A DNA stretch of 15,744 nucleotides from an uncultured Blautia sp. (lineage in GTDB: Bacteria; Bacillota; Clostridia; Lachnospirales; Lachnospiraceae): NCBI GenBank assembly GCA_946629475.1, contig CAMOXX010000037.1, positions 1 through 15,744 on the forward strand. The letters are read 5' to 3'. Positions 9,283-15,419 of this stretch are shown piece by piece. Below the pieces are notes generated by a model. It had not been told where the DNA came from, ran no database searches, and was given only the letters and a program-made list of their open reading frames with translations. How positions within the stretch are numbered: position 1 is the first letter of the stretch; every line of letters starts with the position of its first letter. A program made the position numbers and the translations under genes.

Positions 9283-10480
9283 CAGGATGCAGGACCTTGA
9301 TTTTGAACAGAACGTGGCGTTTGATTCGGTGCAGGATCATGAATTCACCCGCAAAGCAGCGCAGCGGTTCCGTCAGGTGGTCAGCCTCGACACGTTCGAG
9401 GACGAAGATGCAGATGTGATTTTCCACTATTTATATAAGGAAATGGAGCTGGTCTCATTCGGGGATCATCTGAAACGGTACATTTATGAAAGAGCAGGCC
9501 TTCCGGAGCCTTTTCGCGAAGTGCCGCAGGAGGTGTACCGGGAAATCGTGGTGGATTCCTTCCGTGAGACATATACACCAAAATCCATGACACCGACCAC
9601 GGCCAGGATTTCATCCCTGGTGAATAACTGGCTGACGCAGGCATCGGTAAAGCGGGAGACGGTTTTCCTGCTCGGATTCGGGCTGAAAATGAGTGTGGAT
9701 GATGTTTCGGATTTTCTCATCCGCGTGCTGAAGGAGCAGGATTTTGACCTGCATAATCCGGATGAGACGATCTTTTATTACTGCTTTGTGCATGGGCTGG
9801 GGTATTCAAAGGCGGATGAATACCGGCGGATTTACGAAAGCCTGTCCCCCGACTCTTCAAAAGGACCCTGCCCGGGCCGGAAAGAGCTGGATACGGAGGA
9901 ACAGCTCCTTGCTTATCTTGCATGGCTGAAGGCCGGATATGATGATCCGCTTTCGGAGAAGAGCTGCGCATTCCGGGAATTCATGAAGCTTTATGACCGG
10001 GGAAGAGAAATCGTGGCCGGGCTGTACCAGAAGGACGAGGAGGAACAGAAGAGCGGCGTGGTCTGGAAACCGGATCAGATCACTCCGTCCGATATGGAAA
10101 AAGTAATCTGCAGCGGTATTCCGATCAACAGTATGGGAAATCTCAAAAAGATTTCAGCTTCGATCCTGGCCAAACATTTCAGCCAGAAGCGGTTCAGCCG
10201 CCAGAGAATCACAAACATTCTGAATCATAAGTTTCCGGTAGAACGTTTTGACCTGATTACGCTTCAGTTTTTTATCATATCCCAGGAAATGGAGGATGAG
10301 GATCCGTTCAACCGGTACCGCGAGTTTCTGAACCGGATTCAGGAAATTCTGAAGAAATGCGGGATGGGAGAAATATACATTGTAAATCCATACGAATGCT
10401 TTATTCTGATGTGTCTCCTTACAGACTGTCCGATGGCGGTTTTTTCGGAGATCTGGGAAATGTCATACCTTGAACAGTGA
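9275..10480 (+). CDS. Unrecognised helical protein linked to the kinase/phosphatase pair
   Basis: 401 residues, no signal peptide or membrane segment, so probably cytoplasmic. I do not recognise a named family. It appears mostly helical and seems to contain a duplicated module: one around 110-188 and another around 308-398. Each has a short LVN/ILN segment, a hydrophobic helix, an FL helix (147-148; 351-352), then NP[DY]E followed by a Cys at the same spacing (N161...C170 and N371...C380). A charged stretch (DEEEQKSG) lies between them. The start is a GTG inside the phosphatase gene (8-base overlap); AAGGTGATC just upstream matches the 16S rRNA tail at good spacing, and the next ATG (9287) is too far from it. 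Translational coupling with the phosphatase suggests a partner, substrate or effector of the phospho-switch, but that is inference. A terminator follows directly. Confidence 0.85.
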   Translation: MNNRMQDLDFEQNVAFDSVQDHEFTRKAAQRFRQVVSLDTFEDEDADVIFHYLYKEMELVSFGDHLKRYIYERAGLPEPFREVPQEVYREIVVDSFRETYTPKSMTPTTARISSLVNNWLTQASVKRETVFLLGFGLKMSVDDVSDFLIRVLKEQDFDLHNPDETIFYYCFVHGLGYSKADEYRRIYESLSPDSSKGPCPGRKELDTEEQLLAYLAWLKAGYDDPLSEKSCAFREFMKLYDRGREIVAGLYQKDEEEQKSGVVWKPDQITPSDMEKVICSGIPINSMGNLKKISASILAKHFSQKRFSRQRITNILNHKFPVERFDLITLQFFIISQEMEDEDPFNRYREFLNRIQEILKKCGMGEIYIVNPYECFILMCLLTDCPMAVFSEIWEMSYLEQ

Positions 10481-10483
10481 AAT

Positions 10484-10521
10484 AAAACGGGGGCGGCTCT
10501 TTTGGAACCGTCCCCGTTTTT
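10484..10521. terminator. Bidirectional intrinsic terminator
   Basis: AAAACGGGGGCGG (10484-10496) pairs with CCGTCCCCGTTTT (10508-10520) with one G-U pair and an 11-base loop. A T-run on the right serves the plus-strand cassette, and the A-run on the left serves the convergent hydrolase gene. The stem begins 3 bases after the plus-strand stop codon. Between it and the hydrolase stop, a second 7-bp inverted repeat (GATAGAG/CTCTATC, about 10534-10558) has no T-run. Confidence 0.9.
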
Positions 10522-10564
10522 CGTGATAATGCCGGATAGAGGAGAGCTTCTTCTCTATCTGTTT

Positions 10565-11710
10565 TCAGCTGTTGAAATAGTTGTAGATGGCGAGGCTGCT
10601 GGAAGCGATCGCGGTCTGGGCATATCCGGCTGCGGAAAGATGTTCGGACATGAAGACAATGACACAGTCGGTTTTGCCGGTATCATATATGATCCCCGCG
10701 TCATTCTCGACATCGCCGAGTTCCCCGGTTTTGTTTGCTACCAATACGCCTGCAGGCATCTGCGCGGGAATCTTGCCGCGCTTTGTCTGTGCCTTCAGAT
10801 GATCGAACATTTCATTGCAGTGCTGCAGCGTGGAGTCCTGTTTCGTACCATTGCAGACTTCGTAGATCTCGCGGAGAAAGTGTCCGCAGTCTGCGACTGT
10901 CGTATAATTGTCATCGACATCGTTTGGAGCGAGAAGAAGCCGCCCCATGTGCGTCCCGCTGTAGCCGTGTTCCTTGCAGAAAGCGTCTACGGCAGCCCTG
11001 CCGGCAGTGCTGTCGCCTCCGCCCAGATAGGTGGTCAGTTTGTTGGCCGCATCATTGTCGCTGACGATGATCATAGGGTGAATCAGGCTTTCCAGAGCTT
11101 CGGCTCCGTAGGCGGCAGAAAGCTCATCGTATTTTTCGTAGACGGCGCCCATGATAAAAAGCTTGATCAGGCTGGCAGACTGCATGGGGGAATCCCCGAA
11201 AGAGCCTTCGGTTCCCTCGGCCAGATTGCATACATAGCAGCCCCAGTTTCCGTTTCCGGCAGGCAGGTTCGCCTGAATCTGGTTCATCAGGTCGTCCAGA
11301 GAGGTGTCCTTAACCTGGCTGAAGGTGGAAGTGGACTCTCCGCTCGGAGGCTTCAGCGCGCCCGCGTCACTGGAGGCTTCCGGATTAATTTCCGCACCGG
11401 CCTGATTCGTGAGCACACCGTCGACCATCTGGCCGTTCCCCTCAGGCTGAGTCTGGTCGGCTCCGTCGGAACCAAAGATGGCTTCCTTCAGATCAGATAC
11501 GCTCTGGTCCAGGCTCGCGAACTGGGATATCATTGCAGTCTGATATTCTTTGGCCTCGGCAGCAGCGTTCTTCATCTCTGTCACTTCTCCCGTAAGAGAG
11601 CGAACCTTCTGCAATGTCGTAAATGTCACTCCGCCCAGACCGATTACAGCTCCCGAAAGAGCGATGGCCAGAGCAGTGAAGAGCCTCCGCGGCTTCTGAT
11701 TTCTCTTCAT
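10565..11710 (-). CDS. Membrane-anchored serine hydrolase, class A beta-lactamase-like fold
   Basis: A penicillin-recognising serine enzyme of 381 residues. Residues 1-9 are basic and 10-30 hydrophobic, a signal anchor that would place the rest outside the membrane. A probable coiled coil (about 33-78) and a polar Ser/Pro/Gly-rich linker lead to the catalytic domain. Active-site motifs are in order: SLIK (Ser180, Lys183), SDN (217-219) and KTG (327-329). In the segment corresponding to the omega loop (255-271, MGRLLLAPNDVDDNYTT) I see no glutamate at the deacylation position of class A beta-lactamases, so drug hydrolysis is doubtful; a cell-wall peptidase, esterase or binding role is as likely. 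The ATG at 11710 is chosen because AAGGGAGGG (minus strand, 11720-11728) lies 9 bases upstream; an in-frame ATG at 11737 is less well placed. It runs against all neighbours and has its own promoter. Confidence 0.88.
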   Translation of the reverse strand: MKRNQKPRRLFTALAIALSGAVIGLGGVTFTTLQKVRSLTGEVTEMKNAAAEAKEYQTAMISQFASLDQSVSDLKEAIFGSDGADQTQPEGNGQMVDGVLTNQAGAEINPEASSDAGALKPPSGESTSTFSQVKDTSLDDLMNQIQANLPAGNGNWGCYVCNLAEGTEGSFGDSPMQSASLIKLFIMGAVYEKYDELSAAYGAEALESLIHPMIIVSDNDAANKLTTYLGGGDSTAGRAAVDAFCKEHGYSGTHMGRLLLAPNDVDDNYTTVADCGHFLREIYEVCNGTKQDSTLQHCNEMFDHLKAQTKRGKIPAQMPAGVLVANKTGELGDVENDAGIIYDTGKTDCVIVFMSEHLSAAGYAQTAIASSSLAIYNYFNS

Positions 11711-11739
11711 TATTATATACCCTCCCTTGATATTCATAT

Positions 11740-11765
11740 GGAAAAAATTTCCTTCCTATTAGGAA
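11740..11765. repeat. Two abutting 13-bp inverted repeats in hydrolase leader
   Basis: GGAAAAAATTTCC (11740-11752) and TTCCTATTAGGAA (11753-11765) are each 5-bp arms around 3 bases, and they touch. They lie between the hydrolase transcription start and its ribosome binding site. They could be an operator or short RNA hairpins. AT-rich arms make chance occurrence possible. Confidence 0.5.
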
Positions 11766-11785
11766 TGTTCAGAACCCATTCATTT

Positions 11786-11814
11786 ATTATAGATAACCTT
11801 CCTGAAAAAAGCAA
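11786..11814 (-). promoter_or_regulatory. Promoter of the serine hydrolase gene
   Basis: Read on the minus strand: TTGCTT (11814-11809), a 17-base spacer, and consensus TATAAT (11791-11786). The -35 box matches 3 of 6 positions. Transcription would start near 11779, giving a leader of about 69 bases. Its -35 box is back to back with that of rpsL. Confidence 0.7.
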
Positions 11815-11858
11815 CTACTGAAAAAATACTTGACACGCGATACCCCGCACTGTATAAT
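11805..11858 (+). promoter_or_regulatory. Strong promoter of the str operon with UP-like A-tracts
   Basis: TTGACA (11830-11835), a spacer of exactly 17 bases, and TATAAT (11853-11858) form a perfect sigma-70/SigA consensus promoter. Two A6 tracts (11805-11810 and 11821-11826) lie where distal and proximal UP elements would contact the alpha subunits. Transcription should begin near 11865, leaving a leader of about 94 bases before rpsL. Confidence 0.9.
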
Positions 11859-11864
11859 GATCTG

Positions 11865-11897
11865 GCGTGTTCACCAATAACGCTTTTTTTGGTGCGC
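11865..11897 (+). promoter_or_regulatory. Possible alternative hairpins in the rpsL leader
   Basis: Two mutually exclusive pairings are visible at the 5' end of the predicted transcript. GCGT (11865-11868) can pair with ACGC (11880-11883), followed directly by T7 (11884-11890), a weak terminator-like shape. Alternatively GCG plus CACCAA (11872-11877) pairs with TTGGTGCGC (11889-11897) across a 4-base bulge. An attenuator is conceivable, but the terminator stem is only 4-5 bp, so this is tentative. Confidence 0.3.
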
Positions 11898-11958
11898 AAA
11901 AATGATAATAATAGCAGCCGAGTAAACCATGGTAGTTTTAACCGGGAGGTGAAAAGGA

Positions 11959-12378
11959 ATGCCAACATTTAACCAGTTAGTGAAGCAGGGACGTCAGTCC
12001 TCAGTAAAGAAATCCACAGCTCCGGCTCTTCAGAGAACCTATAACTCCCTGAGGAAAAAAGCAGTTGCGCAGTCCGCACCCCAGAAACGTGGAGTGTGTA
12101 CAGCCGTTAAGACCGCTACTCCTAAAAAGCCGAATTCAGCTCTTAGGAAGATCGCCAGAGTCCGTCTTTCCAACGGAATCGAAGTAACAAGCTATATTCC
12201 GGGTGAAGGCCACAACCTTCAGGAGCACAGCGTTGTTCTGATCCGCGGCGGAAGAGTTAAGGATCTGCCTGGTACCAGATATCATATTATCAGAGGTACA
12301 CTCGACACCGCAGGTGTTGCGAACAGACGCCAGGCCCGTTCCAAATACGGCGCCAAGAGGCCGAAGGTTAAAAAATAA
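11959..12378 (+). CDS. rpsL: 30S ribosomal protein S12
   Basis: 139 residues, full length for Firmicutes S12, a decoding-centre protein of the small subunit. Conserved segments include QKRGVCT, TPKKPNSALRK, GHNLQEHSV and GGRVKDLPG. Relative to E. coli it has an extra ~14-15 residue segment (about 25-41), which is usual in low-GC Gram-positives. Lys56 and Lys101, the residues where streptomycin-resistance changes occur, are wild type. Asp102 is the residue methylthiolated by RimO in many bacteria. The ATG is 9 bases after the AGG of GGGAGGTGA (11944-11952). It is the first gene of the str operon, driven by the consensus promoter upstream. Confidence 0.98.
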   Translation: MPTFNQLVKQGRQSSVKKSTAPALQRTYNSLRKKAVAQSAPQKRGVCTAVKTATPKKPNSALRKIARVRLSNGIEVTSYIPGEGHNLQEHSVVLIRGGRVKDLPGTRYHIIRGTLDTAGVANRRQARSKYGAKRPKVKK

Positions 12379-12389
12379 TCATTGACTCT

Positions 12390-12407
12390 TTTCCGCATAT
12401 GCGGAAA
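12390..12407. repeat. 18-bp perfect palindrome between rpsL and rpsG
   Basis: TTTCCGCATATGCGGAAA is fully self-complementary; as RNA it gives a 7-bp stem with an ATAT loop. It lies 12 bases after the rpsL stop with no T-run, so termination is unlikely. It may be a processing or stability element, or part of a control structure in the 199-base intergenic region. Confidence 0.6.
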
Positions 12408-12543
12408 TCAACATTAACAGTTTGATATATCACAAGTTTCACTTTTGTCTGTAAATTTGTACGGGTATTCCATATTCCCCTGACGGCTGCGGGTTAAATA
12501 GAGGCTTTACCAGTGCGAACACAGTAGCTGATGTGAGTACCGA

Positions 12544-12552
12544 TGATATAAT
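12544..12552 (+). promoter_or_regulatory. Candidate extended -10 promoter before rpsG
   Basis: TGATATAAT is a perfect extended -10 element (TGnTATAAT). There is no convincing -35 box 16-18 bases upstream. A start near 12559 would leave fewer than 20 bases before the GTG, just enough for the ribosome binding site. It may be chance in an AT-rich stretch. Confidence 0.3.
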
Positions 12553-12577
12553 CCTGATGATTAAGGAGGGAAGTAAC

Positions 12578-13048
12578 GTGCCGCGTAAAGGACATACTCA
12601 GAAAAGAGACATTCTGGCTGATCCTGTATACAATAACAAAGTGGTCACCAAGCTTATCAACAACATCATGCTGGATGGTAAGAAGGGTATCGCTCAGAAG
12701 ATTGTTTACGGCGCATTCGCCAGAGTAGAACAGAAGTCGGGCAAACCGGCTGTTGAAGCGTTCGAGGAGGCAATGAACAACATCATGCCGGTTCTCGAAG
12801 TAAAAGCAAGACGTATCGGTGGTGCAACCTATCAGGTACCGATCGAGGTAAGGGCTGAGAGGCGTCAGGCACTGGCTCTTCGCTGGCTCACCATGTTCTC
12901 CCGCAAGAGAGGCGAGAAGACAATGGAAGAGAGACTCGCGAACGAGATTCTGGATGCTATGAACAACACCGGGTCTTCTGTAAAGAGAAAAGAAGATATG
13001 CACAAGATGGCAGAGGCGAACAAGGCATTTGCTCATTATCGCTTCTGA
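12578..13048 (+). CDS. rpsG: 30S ribosomal protein S7
   Basis: 156 residues, the usual length; S7 nucleates assembly of the 30S head on 16S rRNA. The N-terminus PRKGHTQKRD, the central GGATYQVPIEV and RALALRWL-like blocks, and the C-terminal HKMAEANKAFAHYRF end are typical. The start is GTG at 12578, 7 bases after AAGGAGGG (12563-12570); an in-frame upstream GTG at 12533 would add 15 residues with no S7 counterpart. In E. coli S7 represses its own operon by binding the rpsL-rpsG spacer; here that spacer is 199 bases and structured, so similar control is possible but not shown. fusA follows after 18 bases. Confidence 0.98.
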   Translation: MPRKGHTQKRDILADPVYNNKVVTKLINNIMLDGKKGIAQKIVYGAFARVEQKSGKPAVEAFEEAMNNIMPVLEVKARRIGGATYQVPIEVRAERRQALALRWLTMFSRKRGEKTMEERLANEILDAMNNTGSSVKRKEDMHKMAEANKAFAHYRF

Positions 13049-13066
13049 CAGTAAGGGGGAAATCTA

Positions 13067-15190
13067 TTGGCTGGAACAGAAGGAAGAGAGTATCCATTAG
13101 AGAGAACCAGAAACATTGGGATTATGGCTCATATCGATGCGGGTAAAACAACTCTTACTGAACGAATCCTTTATTATACAGGCGTCAACTATAAGATCGG
13201 TGACACGCATGAAGGAACTGCAACCATGGACTGGATGGAGCAGGAGCAGGAGCGTGGAATCACGATCACTTCCGCTGCCACCACCTGCCACTGGACACTG
13301 CAGGAGGGAAACCAGAATAAGCCGGGAGCTTTGGAACACCGTATCAATATCATTGATACCCCGGGCCATGTTGACTTTACAGTAGAGGTGGAACGTTCCC
13401 TTCGCGTACTTGACGGCGCTGTAGGCGTTTTCTGTGCAAAGGGCGGTGTTGAGCCACAGTCTGAAAACGTATGGCGTCAGGCTGACACCTATAATGTACC
13501 GCGTATGGCATTCATCAACAAGATGGATATCCTCGGAGCAAACTTCTATGGAGCGGTGGACCAGATCAGGACCCGCCTTGGAAAGAACGCGATCTGCGTA
13601 CAGCTTCCGATCGGAAAAGAGGACAGCTTCAAGGGAATTATCGATCTGTTTGAGATGAAGGCATACCTTTACAACGACGATAAAGGCGAGGATGTTGTTA
13701 TCACAGATATCCCCGAGGATATGGCTGAGGACGCAGAGCTTTATCACACAGAGATGATTGAAAAGATCTGCGAGCTTGATGATGATCTTATGATGGATTA
13801 TCTGGAAGGTGAGGAGCCGGATGTTGACCGGCTGAAGGCAGCCCTTCGCAAGGGAACCTGTGAGTGTACCGCAATCCCGGTATGCTGCGGCTCCGCTTAT
13901 CGCAACAAAGGTGTTCAGAAGATGCTGGACGCAGTCATCGAGTACATGCCTGCTCCTACGGATATCCCTCCCATCGAGGGCGTGGATGCCGACGGCAATG
14001 AAGTAGTAAGGCATTCTTCCGATGAGGAACCGTTCTCCGCTCTCGCATTTAAGATTATGACAGATCCGTTTGTCGGCAAGCTTGCATATTTCCGCGTTTA
14101 TTCCGGAACCATGAACTCAGGATCCTATGTGCTGAACGCTACCAAGAATAAAAAAGAGCGTGTAGGCCGTATCCTGCAGATGCATGCCAACAAGCGAATG
14201 GAACTTTCAAAAGTATACTCCGGTGATATCGCTGCAGCGATCGGTTTCAAGTTCACCACAACAGGTGATACGATCTGCGACGAAGAGCATCCGGTAATCC
14301 TGGAATCCATGGAGTTTCCGGAACCGGTTATCGAGCTTGCGATTGAGCCGAAGACAAAGGCCGGGCAGGGCAAGCTGGGCGAGGCTCTTGCAAAGCTTGC
14401 GGAAGAAGACCCGACATTCCGTGCACATACGGATAAAGAGACCGGACAGACGATCATTGCCGGTATGGGCGAGCTCCATCTGGAGATCATCGTGGACCGT
14501 CTCTTAAGAGAATTCAAGGTAGAAGCAAATGTCGGCGCTCCGCAGGTTGCCTACAAAGAGACAATCACCAAGGAAGTCGACGTTGACAGCAAGTACGCGA
14601 AGCAGTCGGGCGGCCGCGGACAGTACGGCCACTGCAAAGTCAAATTTGCTCCGATGGACGCGAACGGCGAGGAGCTCTACAAGTTTGAATCCACAGTTGT
14701 CGGCGGTGCGATTCCGAAGGAATACATCCCGGCAGTCGGCGAAGGTATTGAAGAGGCTATGAAGGCCGGTGTCCTTGGCGGATATCCGGTGGTCGGAATC
14801 TCGGCAAATGTGTACGATGGTTCCTACCATGAGGTCGACTCCTCCGAGATGGCGTTCCATATCGCAGGTTCCCTTGCTTTCAAGGATGCGATGAAGAAAG
14901 CCGCGCCGATTCTTCTTGAGCCGATCATGAAGGTCGAAGTCACGACACCTGAGGATTACATGGGAGATGTCATCGGTGACATCAATTCCCGCCGCGGCCG
15001 TATCGAAGGTATGGATGATATCGGCGGAGGCAAGATGATCAGAGGCTTTGTGCCGCTTTCCGAAATGTTCGGATACGCGACGGATCTCCGTTCGAGAACC
15101 CAGGGACGCGGAAATTACTCCATGTTCTTTGAGAAATACGAGCCTGTTCCGAAATCTGTCGCAGATAAAGTTCTGCATACACAGGACTGA
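13067..15190 (+). CDS. fusA: Translation elongation factor G
   Basis: 707 residues, full length. EF-G is the GTPase that drives ribosomal translocation and, with ribosome recycling factor, subunit splitting. GTP-binding motifs are all present: P-loop AHIDAGKT (21-28), switch I RGITI (63-67), DTPGH (97-101, His101 catalytic), NKMD (151-154) and GSA (275-277). The domain IV tip has the conserved YHEVDSS with His588. The start is TTG: in this frame a stop lies at 13052-13054, no ATG or GTG lies between it and the TTG at 13067, and the next Met (residue 20) is inside the P-loop region. AAGGGGGA (13053-13060) is 6 bases upstream, supporting TTG. It is co-transcribed with rpsL and rpsG. Confidence 0.98.
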   Translation: MAGTEGREYPLERTRNIGIMAHIDAGKTTLTERILYYTGVNYKIGDTHEGTATMDWMEQEQERGITITSAATTCHWTLQEGNQNKPGALEHRINIIDTPGHVDFTVEVERSLRVLDGAVGVFCAKGGVEPQSENVWRQADTYNVPRMAFINKMDILGANFYGAVDQIRTRLGKNAICVQLPIGKEDSFKGIIDLFEMKAYLYNDDKGEDVVITDIPEDMAEDAELYHTEMIEKICELDDDLMMDYLEGEEPDVDRLKAALRKGTCECTAIPVCCGSAYRNKGVQKMLDAVIEYMPAPTDIPPIEGVDADGNEVVRHSSDEEPFSALAFKIMTDPFVGKLAYFRVYSGTMNSGSYVLNATKNKKERVGRILQMHANKRMELSKVYSGDIAAAIGFKFTTTGDTICDEEHPVILESMEFPEPVIELAIEPKTKAGQGKLGEALAKLAEEDPTFRAHTDKETGQTIIAGMGELHLEIIVDRLLREFKVEANVGAPQVAYKETITKEVDVDSKYAKQSGGRGQYGHCKVKFAPMDANGEELYKFESTVVGGAIPKEYIPAVGEGIEEAMKAGVLGGYPVVGISANVYDGSYHEVDSSEMAFHIAGSLAFKDAMKKAAPILLEPIMKVEVTTPEDYMGDVIGDINSRRGRIEGMDDIGGGKMIRGFVPLSEMFGYATDLRSRTQGRGNYSMFFEKYEPVPKSVADKVLHTQD

Positions 15191-15200
15191 TCATAATTGC

Positions 15201-15229
15201 TCAGAGCAGGGCGAAGCACCTGCTGCTGA
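15201..15229 (+). other. Stable hairpin after fusA, no T-run
   Basis: TCAGAGCAGG (15201-15210) pairs with CCTGCT-CTGA (15219-15229, one bulged G) around an 8-base loop. It starts 10 bases after the fusA stop. Without a T-run it is unlikely to terminate; protection or processing of the fusA mRNA 3' end is a plausible role. A further ACTGCA/TGCAGT pair (15268-15273 with 15300-15305) follows, also without a T-run. Confidence 0.5.
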
Positions 15230-15319
15230 ACGCACTCAAAGACGTGACAACTGATGTATGATTACAGACTGCAGAGAAAACGGGGGATTATGTCTGCCGT
15301 GCAGTTCTGAAGAAATTAC

Positions 15320-15348
15320 TTGCAAATATTCCTGCTATGCAATATAAT
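15320..15348 (+). promoter_or_regulatory. Promoter of tuf
   Basis: TTGCAA (15320-15325), a 17-base spacer and TATAAT (15343-15348) form a strong SigA-type promoter. Transcription should begin near 15355, with a leader of about 65 bases. It lets EF-Tu be made in excess of the upstream operon genes. Confidence 0.8.
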
Positions 15349-15361
15349 CAGGAATAGCAGG
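15328..15361. repeat. Overlapping inverted repeats around the tuf -10 box
   Basis: ATTCCTG (15328-15334) matches CAGGAAT (15349-15355), and CCTGCTAT (15331-15338) matches ATAGCAGG (15354-15361). Both pairs flank the TATAAT element. The arrangement could be an operator for a DNA-binding protein; a cruciform or chance is also possible. Confidence 0.5.
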
Positions 15362-15419
15362 TCTGAGACCGAAACCAAAAGCCCCGTGTGCGGGCAAATT
15401 TCAAGGAGGAAATTTTAAA

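Noticed and set aside
10565..11710. Calling the serine hydrolase an antibiotic-resistance beta-lactamase
   Set aside because: The omega-loop glutamate is not found, and the membrane anchor with coiled coil and linker is atypical for a secreted class A enzyme.
10502..11821. Plus-strand open frame of about 439 codons over the hydrolase gene
   Set aside because: It would start inside the bidirectional terminator. The minus-strand frame has SxxK, SDN, KTG, a signal anchor, a ribosome binding site and a promoter.
12382..12410. TTGACT as a -35 box for an internal promoter after rpsL
   Set aside because: No -10-like hexamer lies 16-18 bases downstream; the interval is filled by the 18-bp palindrome.
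12533..12577. Upstream GTG extending S7 by 15 residues
   Set aside because: The extension resembles no S7 N-terminus and has no ribosome binding site, while the GTG at 12578 has a perfect one.
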